A stretch of DNA of 64,000 nucleotides from JAFALK01 sp036500605 (GCA_036500605.1 DASYBU010000020.1:1-64000); one strand, 5' to 3'; counted from the stretch's first letter, positions 9,537 to 18,363 are shown. Notes: generated by a model from the sequence alone, not told the origin. Numbers and translations: made by a program.

Positions 9537-10348
9537 GTCGGCAAGGGGCGGTGCAAGATCACTTCAAGAACAAAACGCGAGCCGGCGTAGGCCAGCAACA
9601 GGAGTACGGCGCCAACATAAAGCCAGCGCGTGGCCAGCCGCCCGCGCCAGCCGAAAACATGGCGCCCGACCAGCAACCCGGTCAGCACCACCCAACCCAG
9701 CACGCTGAGCAGGTTCTTGTGATCCCAGCGCCATTGCGGCGTCACCCACCAACCGAGCGCAATCGCCAGCGTCAACACGACCACGCCCGCCGCCACGAAC
9801 TGGAAAGTCAGCCGCTCCAGCGCCAGCAAGGGCATGCCGGGATTGGCGCCGACCGGCTTCTTCAGGCGCAATTGACCTTCCGCCCGATTGAGCAAGACGG
9901 CATGCAACACCGCCGCGCCGAACAGGCCGTAAGAAGCCAGACCCAGCAGCCAATGCAAGGGTGCGAGCGGCGAAACCGTCGGGTGCGTCACCCCTTGGAA
10001 GACCGCAGCCAGCACCGCGACCACGACACCTAACGCCGCCAGCACACGGCGTGCGCTGCCCAGCGGCAGGAAGCGACTCTCGACCAGGTAAACCGCGATC
10101 ACCAGCCACAGCGTGGCCGACAGCGCCGGCGCAAAGCCGAAGCGCGTGCCTGCCGTCGGGAGGCCCACGCCGCCGATATCGATGAACAGCGCCGCGAAAT
10201 GCGCCACCCAGCCGAGCATGAACAAGGGGCGCAAACGGGGGCTGGCCGCAGGCGTCAGTGCGACGGCCAAGTAAGCCAAAGCCGCCACTGCGGAAGCCCC
10301 CATCAGCACGGTGCCGGCGGTCAAGCTGGAGTCGGGCGATAAAATCAT
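9533..10348 (-). CDS. CcsA/YpjD-like integral membrane protein
   Basis: The 271-residue protein has about eight transmembrane segments and resembles the cytochrome c assembly (CcsA/CcmC) family. Conserved histidines are seen in a GVTHPTVSPL loop, in PLHWLLGL and in a WDHKNLLS loop. Homologues (YpjD-type) are commonly next to ffh, as here. Whether this one handles haem is not shown by the sequence. I chose the ATG at 10348 (MILSPDSS). The long upstream in-frame extension is the antisense of ffh and is rejected. It is divergent from ffh with only 51 bp between them. Confidence 0.85.
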   Translation of the reverse strand: MILSPDSSLTAGTVLMGASAVAALAYLAVALTPAASPRLRPLFMLGWVAHFAALFIDIGGVGLPTAGTRFGFAPALSATLWLVIAVYLVESRFLPLGSARRVLAALGVVVAVLAAVFQGVTHPTVSPLAPLHWLLGLASYGLFGAAVLHAVLLNRAEGQLRLKKPVGANPGMPLLALERLTFQFVAAGVVVLTLAIALGWWVTPQWRWDHKNLLSVLGWVVLTGLLVGRHVFGWRGRLATRWLYVGAVLLLLAYAGSRFVLEVILHRPLPT

Positions 10349-10399
10349 GGTCCACAGTGTACTTTTGCGCGACGGGCGGGACGCCCAACGCCGCCCCCG

Positions 10400-11791
10400 A
10401 TGGCTTCCTCCAATCTCACCGACCGCCTCAGCCGCCTCGTCAAGACGATGCGCGGCCAAGCCCGCATCACCGAAAGCAATGTGCAGGACATGCTGCGCGA
10501 GGTGCGCATGGCCCTGCTCGAAGCCGACGTGGCCCTGCCCGTGGTGCGCGACTTCATTGCCCGCGTGAAAGAGAAAGCCCTCGGCACCGAGGTCGTGGGC
10601 TCGCTCAATCCGGGCCAGATGCTGGTCTCGGTCGTGCAGAAGGAGTTGGCCGCCACGATGGGCGAAGGTGTCAGCGACATCAACCTCGCCGCCCAGCCGC
10701 CCGCCGTGATCCTGATGGCCGGCCTGCAAGGTGCCGGTAAAACGACCACGACCGCCAAGCTCGCCAAGCATCTGATCGAGAAGCGCAAGAAGAAGGTGCT
10801 GACTGTCAGCGCCGACGTCTACCGCCCCGCCGCGATCGAGCAGCTCAAGACCGTCACCGCCCAGGCCGGCGCCGAATGGTTTGCCTCCACGCCCGACCAG
10901 AAGCCGCACGACATCGCACTCGCCGCGATCGACTACGCCAAGAAGCATTACTTCGACGTGCTGCTCGTCGACACCGCCGGCCGCCTCGCCATTGACGAAG
11001 CGTTGATGGCCGAGATCCGTGATCTGCACGCCACGCTCAACCCGGTCGAGACGCTGTTCGTCGTCGACGCGATGCAAGGCCAGGACGCGATCAACACCGC
11101 CAAGGCCTTCAAGGACGCCCTGCCCCTGACCGGCGTGGTGCTGACCAAGCTCGATGGCGATTCACGCGGCGGCGCGGCCTTGTCCGTCCGCCAGATCACC
11201 GGCGTGCCGATCAAGTTTGCCGGCGTCTCCGAGAAGATCGACGGCCTCGAAGTCTTTGACGCCGAGCGTCACGCGGGCCGCGTGCTCGGCATGGGCGATA
11301 TCGTTGCCTTGGTCGAGGAAGTGACCAAGAACGTGGATATGGCCTCGGCGGCCAAGCTGGCCGAGAAGCTCAAGAGCGGCGACAGCTTCACGCTCGACGA
11401 TTTTCTCGCCCAGATGTCGCAGATGAAGAACATGGGCGGCCTCTCCAGCCTGATGGACAAGCTGCCCTCGCACATGACCGCCAAGGCCGGCGCCGCCGAC
11501 ATGGGCCGTGCCGAGCGCGACATGCGCCGCATGGAAGGCATCCTCAAGTCCATGACCGCCAAGGAACGCGCGCAGCCCAGCCTGCTGTTCGACGGGAAGA
11601 GCAAGGCCAGCCGCAAGCGCCGCATCGCGGCCGGCGCCGGCGTGCAGGTTCAGGAGGTCAACCGCCTGCTGAACCAGTACGACCAGATGCGCACCATGAT
11701 GAAGAAATTCAGCGGCGGCGGCATGATGAAGATGATGAAGAAGCTGGGCGGCATGAAGGGCATGGGCGGCATGATGCCGCCGAAATTTTGA
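10400..11791 (+). CDS. ffh: Signal recognition particle protein Ffh
   Basis: The 463-residue GTPase binds the 4.5S RNA and targets nascent membrane proteins to FtsY. An N domain (residues 1-90) and a G domain with GLQGAGKT (108-115), DTAGR and TKLDGD motifs are seen. They are followed by a methionine-rich M domain that ends in a run of Met/Gly/Lys residues (final 50 residues), which holds the signal peptide and RNA. Its receptor gene ftsY is convergent, only 93 bp away. Confidence 0.98.
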   Translation: MASSNLTDRLSRLVKTMRGQARITESNVQDMLREVRMALLEADVALPVVRDFIARVKEKALGTEVVGSLNPGQMLVSVVQKELAATMGEGVSDINLAAQPPAVILMAGLQGAGKTTTTAKLAKHLIEKRKKKVLTVSADVYRPAAIEQLKTVTAQAGAEWFASTPDQKPHDIALAAIDYAKKHYFDVLLVDTAGRLAIDEALMAEIRDLHATLNPVETLFVVDAMQGQDAINTAKAFKDALPLTGVVLTKLDGDSRGGAALSVRQITGVPIKFAGVSEKIDGLEVFDAERHAGRVLGMGDIVALVEEVTKNVDMASAAKLAEKLKSGDSFTLDDFLAQMSQMKNMGGLSSLMDKLPSHMTAKAGAADMGRAERDMRRMEGILKSMTAKERAQPSLLFDGKSKASRKRRIAAGAGVQVQEVNRLLNQYDQMRTMMKKFSGGGMMKMMKKLGGMKGMGGMMPPKF

Positions 11792-11884
11792 CCACCCCGT
11801 AGGCGCTTACGCGCCCCCCTCAAGGGGCAAGCCCAGTGGCCCGGCAAAGCCGGCTCCACGGCCTTCACTCGGTAGTGCCGAGCG
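11792..11884. repeat. GC-rich spacer with hairpins between ffh and ftsY
   Basis: This convergent spacer contains several short inverted repeats: GTAGGCGCTTACGC, CCCCCTCAAGGGGC and a CCGGCAAAGCCGG stem. The last two motifs are typical of dispersed intergenic repeats in Burkholderiales genomes. They could act as a bidirectional terminator for the two genes. No T-tract is evident. Confidence 0.5.
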
Positions 11885-12931
11885 CTATTCCAGCAGCGCT
11901 TGCGCGAACTCGCGCGCGCTGAAAGTCTGCAAGTCTTCGAGCTTCTCGCCCACGCCGATGAAGTAGACCGGGATTGGCCGCTCGCGCGCGATGGCTGCCA
12001 GCACGCCGCCCTTGGCCGTGCCATCGAGCTTGGTCACGATCAGGCCGGTGAGTTGCAGCGCGTCGTCGAATGACTTGACCTGCGAAAGCGCGTTCTGGCC
12101 CGTGTTGCCGTCGACGACCAGCAGCACCTCGTGCGGCGCCGCTTCCTGCGCCTTGCCGATCACGCGCTTGATCTTCTTCAGCTCTTCCATCAGGTGCAAC
12201 TGCGTGGGCAGGCGGCCGGCCGTATCGGCAATCACCACATCGCAGCCACGCGCGCGGCCTGCGGTCACCGCATCAAAGCTCACTGCGGCCGGATCGCCGC
12301 CTTCCTGGCTGACGATCTCCACACGCGTACGATCGGCCCAGACGCCGAGCTGCTCACGCGCCGCCGCGCGGAAGGTATCGGCGGCGGCCAGCAGCACCTT
12401 CTGATCGGCCTCGGCCAGATGTTTCGTGAGCTTGCCGATGCTCGTCGTCTTGCCCGCGCCGTTCACGCCCACCACCATCATCACGGTCGGCGTGTGCTGG
12501 CCGACGGCCAACGGTTTTTCGAGCGGCACGAGCAGATCGGTCAGCGCTTCGATCAGAAGCCCACGCACGGCCTGCGGATCCGTGACCTTGGCTTCCTTGA
12601 CACGGCGCTTCAGGTCTTCGAGCAGGAACTCGGTCGCCTTCACACCCGCATCGGCCATCAGCAGCGCCGCTTCGAGTTCTTCATACAGCGCGTCGTCAAT
12701 CTGCGTGCCGGTGAAGACCTGCGCAATGCTGCTGCCGGTCTTGCGCAGGCCATTGCGCAGCTTGTCCATCCAGCTCTTGCGCGGTGCTTCGGCGGGAGCG
12801 GCGGCTGAAGCAACGACTGAAGCAACAGCAGGTGCTGCAACGGGCGCAGCCTGCACTGCCGGCGCAGCTTCGCTAACCGCTTCATTCGACGGCGTGCCGC
12901 CGCCGAACTTCTTCTTGAAGTAACTGAACAT
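11885..12931 (-). CDS. ftsY: Signal recognition particle receptor FtsY
   Basis: The 348-residue GTPase docks the SRP-ribosome complex at the membrane. An Ala/Pro-rich variable A region covers about residues 1-60. It is followed by the NG domain with VNGAGKTTS (P-loop), DTAGRLPT and TKLDGTAKGG motifs. I chose the ATG at 12931 (MFSYFKKKFGGG), the usual beginning of betaproteobacterial FtsY, instead of the codon at 12994. It lies just upstream of the tRNA on the opposite strand. Confidence 0.97.
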   Translation of the reverse strand: MFSYFKKKFGGGTPSNEAVSEAAPAVQAAPVAAPAVASVVASAAAPAEAPRKSWMDKLRNGLRKTGSSIAQVFTGTQIDDALYEELEAALLMADAGVKATEFLLEDLKRRVKEAKVTDPQAVRGLLIEALTDLLVPLEKPLAVGQHTPTVMMVVGVNGAGKTTSIGKLTKHLAEADQKVLLAAADTFRAAAREQLGVWADRTRVEIVSQEGGDPAAVSFDAVTAGRARGCDVVIADTAGRLPTQLHLMEELKKIKRVIGKAQEAAPHEVLLVVDGNTGQNALSQVKSFDDALQLTGLIVTKLDGTAKGGVLAAIARERPIPVYFIGVGEKLEDLQTFSAREFAQALLE

Positions 12932-13060
12932 CAGAGGGATTCCGCCTGGGTCCGCGCCTGCCCCGAACGTCGTGATGAACGAGGCCAGTCGCAAGAATTT
13001 TTGCGCCTTCGCGCGAGGACTTGCATTGTCATCGAAATTGCCGCTAGAATGGCGGGCTTA

Positions 13061-13144
<84 letters not shown>

Positions 13145-13211
13145 AAGCCCCGTAGATTCCGCCCTGAAAGCGAGCATTTACGGGGCTTCTGCCGTTAGGG
13201 CTCACTAACGA

Positions 13212-13254
13212 TGGAACCGGGCTTGGAACCACGGTTGGAACCACCTTGGAACCA
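13212..13254 (+). repeat. Left arm-type repeats (TTGGAACCA)
   Basis: TTGGAACCA occurs at 13223-13231, 13235-13243 and 13246-13254, spaced 11-12 bp. A partial copy (TGGAACC) lies at 13212-13218. The same 9-mer occurs twice at the other end of the island (22684-22704). The left repeats begin about 68 bp inside attL. This looks like the arm-binding site cluster of the integrase. Confidence 0.7.
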
Positions 13255-13354
13255 TGCGAAGGTTGCTGCCCGCGGTTCTGGTAGATCCTCAATGGTCATC
13301 GCTGGGAGCCACGCGCTTCCCCCACGCTACGCACCCGTCCTGGGGCCGCAGCGT

Positions 13355-13789
13355 TCATGAAGTGCCGGCGCCCTTACTCGCAGCCGCGCCAAGTAGAACG
13401 GCCTCGATATCGGCAAAGTTGGCCTTCGCATTGCCAATTGCGTCTCGGCGCATCTCAACCACCATCTGCGCGAAAGCGTGGCGCTGCTCGGCCGTGTTCA
13501 TCGTCGCACCCAAGCGTTCGAACTGGGCAAATGCTGAAACAACAGGCGCAGCCCCATAGAGGGAAATCCGGCACTTGGCCTCGGCGGTCTTCGCAGCCAA
13601 CTGCCGCCCGTCCGTGGACTGCCGCGCGTGGCCCAAGTTCGCATGCTCGCTTACGCATTGCAGGTAGTCGGCATAAGCCTTCGCCCGCAAGTCTCGCTGG
13701 TACTTCCTGTTTTCGAGGTGCCTGGAAAACAGGAACTGAAGCACTGCACCGACTACCAAACCGATGAACGAGAGGACGGCGCTAGCCAT
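13355..13789 (-). CDS. Hypothetical membrane-anchored protein
   Basis: The 144-residue protein is not assigned to a family. An N-terminal transmembrane segment (residues 3-21) is followed by a basic stretch (RHLENRKYQRDLR) and a mainly helical Ala-rich domain predicted to be cytoplasmic. The start at 13789 is supported by a strong AAGGAG site 5 nt upstream. It is the first gene inside attL and is transcribed toward the tRNA. The topology resembles small phage or island proteins of unknown role. Confidence 0.7.
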   Translation of the reverse strand: MASAVLSFIGLVVGAVLQFLFSRHLENRKYQRDLRAKAYADYLQCVSEHANLGHARQSTDGRQLAAKTAEAKCRISLYGAAPVVSAFAQFERLGATMNTAEQRHAFAQMVVEMRRDAIGNAKANFADIEAVLLGAAASKGAGTS

Positions 13790-14189
13790 GTGGGCTCCTT
13801 AGATGCGATCTATTTGCGGAGACAGCTTAAGCCCTAGGAGCCGCCCCACTGTTACCTGCAAGCGCAGCGCACAACACAACGACAGCACGACACAACCACG
13901 GGGCTCCCGGCTGATGGTCGCGTCGAGGATTACTGCGTTACTTGAGGGACAGCGATTGCTGCTTGTTCCCGGGGGTGTTGGAAAGTTCTTGAATCATCTG
14001 GTCCCAGTAGTTGGGGCCGGCCCAGTGCCGTCGCTGTAGCGAAAAGGCCGCCCCAAGGCCCAACCGGTGAGCCGGCCAATACAGGAAGCAATGACAATCT
14101 GGTCAAACCCGGCATGACGTCATCGCCGAGTTCTTGGTAGTGATGCTGCGTCGTCGCCGCGGTGATCGAATGAACCCACAAGAATCGCA
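13790..14189. other. 400-bp gap between two divergent island genes
   Basis: I see no supported gene. The short open frames here lack ribosome binding sites and have no recognisable product. The gap should hold the promoters of the divergent genes at 13789 and 14190. A TGACGTCA palindrome at about 14114 is the only symmetric element I noted. Confidence 0.4.
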
Positions 14190-15485
14190 ATGCCATCCAA
14201 ACCAATCCAGCTCTTCGGAACCATTGAGGCCCCAGCGGGGATAGCAAAGGCAATGCTCTGCGTTGACTCCGACCGACCCGATGAGTACATGATTCACTCT
14301 TGGGGGCTCGAAAAGTCGGTTGCCTTTTTGTTCGACGCTGCCGAAGGCGCCGATGGAGTCATTTCACTCAAAGCCAAGGGCCTTTTGCGCCCGGCGGAGA
14401 ACGGGGCGCTGTTCTTCCCGAGTCTCAACAAAGATGAGCTTGCCGTCCTCGCGGCACTCACGGCAACGTTGAGAAGGGAGAGCGGATCGCTGCGTGGCAC
14501 CTGGTGTGCGCCTGACGGTATTGAGCGCGCGCTTGAACTGAACCCGGGGCCGGTAGGCACGCCACTTGTCGCGGCCGTCTGCAATAGCTGGACGGAGTTC
14601 AAGCAGTGGGCTGCCCAGTCTAGGCAAACTTTGGACGCCGCATATTTCCGCGGTCATGGCAGTAGTGCCTTCGAGTTGACGACAAGCCTTCATCGTGCGG
14701 GTCGCAGTCGTCTCGACCGCTACTGCGCTGAGACCTTGCAGCAGTTTCACGCGCAAGCCGAGGCTGCGCTAGACATGCGGCTGAATATGAACGATGGCGC
14801 TGACTACGCGGTCGTGCTTGGCTTGGGCCAACACCATGGGCTGCCGACCCCGCTTTTGGATTGGACTGAGTCGCCTTACATCGCGGCGTTCTTTGCATTC
14901 GCTGATGCCCTTGAAGGAGCGGCTTTCAGATCAGACGCCACCCACGTTCGCATCTTCGCGCTGACCCGCAAATTCGTATCGGGGGCATCCCCGTCGCAGG
15001 TGGTGCTGCCCTACATAAGCCCATACGCGTGTGCGCTGGATATCGTGCCCCGACACAACCAGCGGCTTCTTGCCCAGCAGGGCCGATTTCTTGTCACCAA
15101 CGTGGTGAACCTTGAGCTGTTCATCAGCGGCATAGCGGCCGAACTGGGTGAGAAGTTGCTCCACGCGATTGACATTCCCATCAGCGCCGCCAGTGAGGCT
15201 TTGGAAGACCTCGCTTACATGGGTGTGACTGCGGCCACGATGTTCCCAGGCTTGGACGGAATCTGTCGAAAGCTTCGGCATCAGATGGCGTTTTCTCGGA
15301 GGCCGATGCCCGAGGCTGGGAAGCCCGCTGGCGAACTAGCACATGGCGTTGAAGATGGCGGGGCAGAGCAGGGGCAGCGCAAAGACGCTGCTGCGCCACC
15401 AGACCCCGGGGCGGCGCTCACTCCGGCGAAGAAGCGCGCACCGCGAAAAAAGCAGGCCCCCACGGCCGAAGCCAAGGGAGCCTGA
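14190..15485 (+). CDS. FRG-domain protein, candidate defence gene
   Basis: The 431-residue protein has an FRG domain across roughly residues 135-330. Signatures are YFRGHGSSAFELTTSL (the FRG motif), then GQHHGLPTPLLDWTESPYIAAF, and later a RLLAQQGRF segment. The N-terminal 120 residues are not recognised. The C-terminus is a Lys/Ala/Pro-rich tail. FRG-domain proteins are common in phage-derived islands and defence loci, but their biochemistry is mostly unknown, so an antiviral role is inference. No clear ribosome binding site precedes the ATG. A downstream start would remove part of the N-terminal region but leave the FRG domain. Confidence 0.85.
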   Translation: MPSKPIQLFGTIEAPAGIAKAMLCVDSDRPDEYMIHSWGLEKSVAFLFDAAEGADGVISLKAKGLLRPAENGALFFPSLNKDELAVLAALTATLRRESGSLRGTWCAPDGIERALELNPGPVGTPLVAAVCNSWTEFKQWAAQSRQTLDAAYFRGHGSSAFELTTSLHRAGRSRLDRYCAETLQQFHAQAEAALDMRLNMNDGADYAVVLGLGQHHGLPTPLLDWTESPYIAAFFAFADALEGAAFRSDATHVRIFALTRKFVSGASPSQVVLPYISPYACALDIVPRHNQRLLAQQGRFLVTNVVNLELFISGIAAELGEKLLHAIDIPISAASEALEDLAYMGVTAATMFPGLDGICRKLRHQMAFSRRPMPEAGKPAGELAHGVEDGGAEQGQRKDAAAPPDPGAALTPAKKRAPRKKQAPTAEAKGA

Positions 15486-15661
15486 TGGGACGCCTCATGC
15501 GGGCTTGAGGGCCTTAGCGGATAGCCATCCGCGCGCGGAGGCGCCAACTCCACGCCCACTTGGATTCCAACCCAACCGCGGGCCTCTTGGCTGGTGGTTG
15601 TATCGAGTATGCCGCCCAAGTTACCCGAGGGGCAGCACTTGCCGTTAGCCCCCGCGGAGCC

Positions 15662-16180
15662 TCATTTGGGCTCCTTCTCAAGGGCCGTGGCGTTCAGGTA
15701 GCTGCCATACGCGCTCGCAGCGCCTGCACCAATCTGGAGGTACATGCCGGCCTTCGAGGGCTTCTGGATGGACGCGAGCTGGCTGTCCGTCCGCTCTTTC
15801 GCAGCGTTGGCCGCAAAGGCGTTCTCGCTCATGCCGGTGGTGGCATTGCGGCTGATGGTGGCGAGCTGCCCGTTGCTTTGCAGGTTCTGGACGGAGCGCG
15901 CCCGGTCGGCGCTGTTGCCGCCACCGAACTCACCGGTGAGGGTGTCGAGGGTGGACAGGTCGGCCTGCGATTGGAGGGCGTGGGCGTTGGCCTCATCGGC
16001 GCCGGCCTCGACCATCTGGTCATGCTGGCGGGCCATGTCCATCGCCTGGAGGTTGTCGGCCTTGACGATGGCCTTGCCCTGGGTCTCAGCGTTCTGCGAA
16101 GCGACGTTGTGCTGCTCCACCGCCTGCGCCGTGGAAACTGCCATCATGGCAATCATGAGGGGTGCTGCTGGTCCGCACAT
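15662..16180 (-). CDS. Phage internal virion protein, gp14-like
   Basis: The 172-residue protein starts MCGPAAPLMIAMMAVSTAQA, the Cys-containing hydrophobic start typical of T7-like internal core protein gp14. A long helical Gln/Ala/Asp-rich middle and a second hydrophobic segment near residues 150-165 follow. In podoviruses gp14 forms part of the ejected channel that crosses the host envelope. A strong GGAGGGGG site precedes the ATG and lies inside the 3' end of the small upstream gene. Neighbouring virion genes such as gp15 and gp16 are absent, so it is an orphan. The family assignment rests on sequence pattern only. Confidence 0.65.
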   Translation of the reverse strand: MCGPAAPLMIAMMAVSTAQAVEQHNVASQNAETQGKAIVKADNLQAMDMARQHDQMVEAGADEANAHALQSQADLSTLDTLTGEFGGGNSADRARSVQNLQSNGQLATISRNATTGMSENAFAANAAKERTDSQLASIQKPSKAGMYLQIGAGAASAYGSYLNATALEKEPK

Positions 16181-16182
16181 GG

Positions 16183-16293
16183 TTACGCCCCCTCCAAGGT
16201 ACCGTCGAGGGCCTGGACGGTGGAGACCATAGGTTGCTGGCGCTGGCCGTTGTTCAGTACCGGGCGCGACGTGATTCGGATTTCGTTGTTCAT
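16183..16293 (-). CDS. 36-residue phage-type small protein upstream of gp14-like gene
   Basis: The short frame starts MNNEIRITSRPVL and ends LEGA with a TAA 2 nt before the gp14-like ATG. Its last codons contain that gene's ribosome binding site, which suggests translational coupling. No good ribosome binding site of its own is visible and no family is recognised. Support comes from its position and the tight junction. Confidence 0.5.
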   Translation of the reverse strand: MNNEIRITSRPVLNNGQRQQPMVSTVQALDGTLEGA

Positions 16294-16328
16294 ACAGATA
16301 GGAAGTTGAGGGGGAGTGGCGGCTTGGA

Positions 16329-16457
16329 TCAAGAGCCGGGGTTTAGACGGCTGTCGCGCATGACATCAGCGTGGTTCTTACCAGTCAGCTCCGCAATCTC
16401 GCGGCTGGACATCGTGAGAGGGGGGCGAAAAACAGGTGCTGACAGCCACAAGGCCAC
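16329..16457 (-). pseudogene. Truncated Rha-type antirepressor, N-terminal piece
   Basis: The frame contains PPLTMSSREIAELTGKNHAD followed by VMRD, the well-known N-terminal helix-turn-helix-like start of Rha family phage regulators. After about 20 conserved residues it runs into unrelated sequence and a stop (27 residues from the ATG at 16412, 42 from the GTG at 16457). The rest of the domain is missing here. A Rha core lacking a good N-terminus lies at 19798-20160, so both look like remnants of antirepressor genes. The sequence between 16458 and 16679 shows no supported gene. Confidence 0.7.
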
Positions 16458-16679
16458 GGCCTTCCGCTGGACTCACCCGCTGACCACCGCAAGGCCACCA
16501 ACGCCCCCTTTGCGAGGCTCTCGTTACCTCGCCAGGCCCGAGCTACCGGGGAGACGACGGAAGGCACCTCGGCGCCTCCTGTGCGGTCTGCTGCCGTTCA
16601 GAGCGTTCCGTCTTCTCTTCGCCCATCGCATCACTTGCACAGGTGACTACCGCCCCGCCTTCGGACCGGCGACCGCGCA

Positions 16680-17270
16680 TCAATCCCAGGGTGGGGAATC
16701 GTCGGATGGCGGTGGCGCATTGAAGCTAGGCGGAGCTAGGACTTCAACGGCCCCACTGGCCTGACCTACCGCCGCTGCTGCTGCTGGTCTCACTCGCCCG
16801 ATTGCTGGTGGAAGGCTCAGGCTGATGCGTGCCCTCGGCGCCACGGGCCCATCGCTGACCACCACTTCTGCCGCACGCTTTTTGAGGGCTACGGCCTGGC
16901 GCCACCGTTCGGCGGCCTCCTCGCGGGCCTGGACCTGCCTACGGATAGCCGCCTCCTTGCGCTCCTCGGCAGTGACGCCCTGGCCGTTGGTCGAGAGCGA
17001 AGCCATCCCCTTCGCCGGGCTTTCTGTCCACTCGCTCTCCTCCCATCGGCTGATTGCCGCAGCGACTGCGGGGGCCATCTTCATTGCCTCGCACTGGACA
17101 CACTTGCCACTGCTGACCATGCGCATTGCTCCATGCTTTCCCAGACCCCTGGTGCAGGACAGGCCAGAGAGGTAGGTGTGCAGCCCCAGAGCCCTGGCCT
17201 GTTGCCTGGACCTATGCACAGGCGGGGGAGGCGGAAGGTAGCCGGGAGGCAGGCGAGGTTCTGTGGTCAT
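16680..17270 (-). CDS. Phage-type protein with a small Cys/His zinc motif
   Basis: The 196-residue protein has a motif at about residues 25-62: ALGLHTYLSGLSC, then GKHG, then SSGKCVQC. It matches the Y-x-x-G-x-x-C-x-x-GH-x-x-R-x-x-S-x-G-x-C-x-x-C pattern found in many phage HNH-type and zinc-finger proteins. A coiled Arg/Glu/Ala helix (about 100-135) and a Pro/Ala-rich tail follow. The catalytic HNH residues are not present, so a nuclease role is not supported. It is more likely a DNA- or protein-binding phage protein. The 395 bp to its right hold only the serine recombinase promoter region. Confidence 0.55.
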   Translation of the reverse strand: MTTEPRLPPGYLPPPPPVHRSRQQARALGLHTYLSGLSCTRGLGKHGAMRMVSSGKCVQCEAMKMAPAVAAAISRWEESEWTESPAKGMASLSTNGQGVTAEERKEAAIRRQVQAREEAAERWRQAVALKKRAAEVVVSDGPVAPRARISLSLPPAIGRVRPAAAAAVGQASGAVEVLAPPSFNAPPPSDDSPPWD

Positions 17271-17587
17271 GGATGGTGGGGCTGTGAAGTGAGGGTGTCA
17301 GGACAGCTAGGCGGCAGGAGGACCACAACCAAGCAACTAGGCCAAGCAAACACAAGGCAGCAGGGCATGAAACGGCCGGGGCACCTTAAGGAGCAATAAG
17401 GGGCAGGGGTGGCCTCTGGCAAGAGCCGGGGTATAGGCCGCAGGCGGAGTGGCCGAATTGCCTTCCATTCCTTATGAATCATGGACTTATCGCAGCGATT
17501 CGGCCGAGACTTCGGAGCGCCGTCTAACTCCTCCCACAGCCGGGCCTTAGTTCGGTTTGGGTACACCCATGCGCACGGCCGGATCAC

Positions 17588-17656
17588 TGGTTCCGTTTCC
17601 GTTGATTGACAACTCAAACGGAACCAATATCATGCGAACCACTCAAACGATACCAA
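17588..17656 (+). promoter_or_regulatory. Promoter and repeat-rich operator of the serine recombinase
   Basis: TTGACA (17606-17611), a 16-bp spacer and TATCAT (17628-17633) form a strong promoter reading into the recombinase. An 11-bp inverted repeat, TGGTTCCGTTT (17588-17598) and AAACGGAACCA (17616-17626), covers the -35/spacer region. The segment ACTCAAACGNNACCAA occurs twice (17612-17627 and 17641-17656). This arrangement suits autoregulation or a recombinase crossover/accessory site. Positions 17271-17587 upstream show no gene. Confidence 0.6.
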
Positions 17657-17665
17657 GAAGGTTCC

Positions 17666-18292
17666 ATGACGTTCATCCGAGGCTATTTACGGGCCAGCAC
17701 CGACGACCAGGATGCGGAGCGGGCAAAGGCCGACCTCCAGCAGTTCGCGCAGGACAAGGGGCTGAAGGTGGTCAAGTGGTACGTGGAGAACGAGTCCGGC
17801 GCCAAACTGGCCCGTCCCGAACTGTTCGAGCTGATTGCCGATGCCAGCGAAGGCGATGTGCTGCTGGTCGAACAGGTGGACCGCCTGTCTCGGCTGAACG
17901 CGGCGGACTGGGAAGTCCTCAAGCTCCGGCTGGCCGAGAAGCGAATCCGTGTGGTGGCCCTGGACCTGCCGACGAGCTGGGGTGCCGTCGAACCAACGGC
18001 ATCGGACCCGTTGACCCAGGGCGTGCTGGATGCCGTGAACAGGATGCTGCTAGACGTGCTGGCCGTGGTCGCCCGCAAGGACTACACCGACAGACGCAGG
18101 CGCCAGGCCCAAGGCATCGAGAAGGCGAAGACCGCAGGGCTCTATCGCGGCCGGCAGGTAGACGCCAAGCTGCACGCGCGCATATCCGAACTGCTGGATG
18201 AAGGGAAGTCGTGGTCAAAGGTCTGCGAACTCACGGGGGCCAGCCGCTCCACGCTCTCGCGGGTCGTCAACGCCAAGAAGAGCAGCGCCTGA
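17666..18292 (+). CDS. Serine recombinase (resolvase/invertase family)
   Basis: The 208-residue protein has a resolvase N-terminal domain. The catalytic serine is in GYLRASTDDQ (near residue 10), and VEQVDRLSRL carries the conserved Asp-Arg and Ser-Arg. A long helix with a basic DNA-contact segment (DRRRRQAQGIEKAK) and a C-terminal helix-turn-helix (SWSKVCELTGASRSTLSRVV) follow. The size and layout fit DNA resolvases or invertases rather than large integrases. I chose the ATG at 17666 because it has AGAAGG upstream and begins the domain, in place of the codon at 17606. It may resolve multimers or invert a segment. The target is unknown. Confidence 0.9.
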   Translation: MTFIRGYLRASTDDQDAERAKADLQQFAQDKGLKVVKWYVENESGAKLARPELFELIADASEGDVLLVEQVDRLSRLNAADWEVLKLRLAEKRIRVVALDLPTSWGAVEPTASDPLTQGVLDAVNRMLLDVLAVVARKDYTDRRRRQAQGIEKAKTAGLYRGRQVDAKLHARISELLDEGKSWSKVCELTGASRSTLSRVVNAKKSSA

Positions 18293-18312
18293 CCCATCGG
18301 CCCCGCCCAATC

Positions 18313-18360
18313 AGCAAGGCCCCCACAAAGCCCATTAGGTGCCTTGCTGGGGGCCTTGCT
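18313..18360. terminator. Bidirectional terminator between convergent island genes
   Basis: A perfect 12-bp inverted repeat, AGCAAGGCCCCC (18313-18324) and GGGGGCCTTGCT (18349-18360), has a 24-nt loop. It sits between the stop of the serine recombinase and the stop of the opposite-strand gene at 18364. There is no T-tract, but position and symmetry fit a shared terminator. Confidence 0.6.
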
Positions 18361-18363
18361 CTA

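Noticed and set aside
13930..14253. 107-codon minus-strand frame upstream of the FRG gene
   Set aside because: Overlaps the FRG start, lacks a ribosome binding site and has no protein-like pattern.
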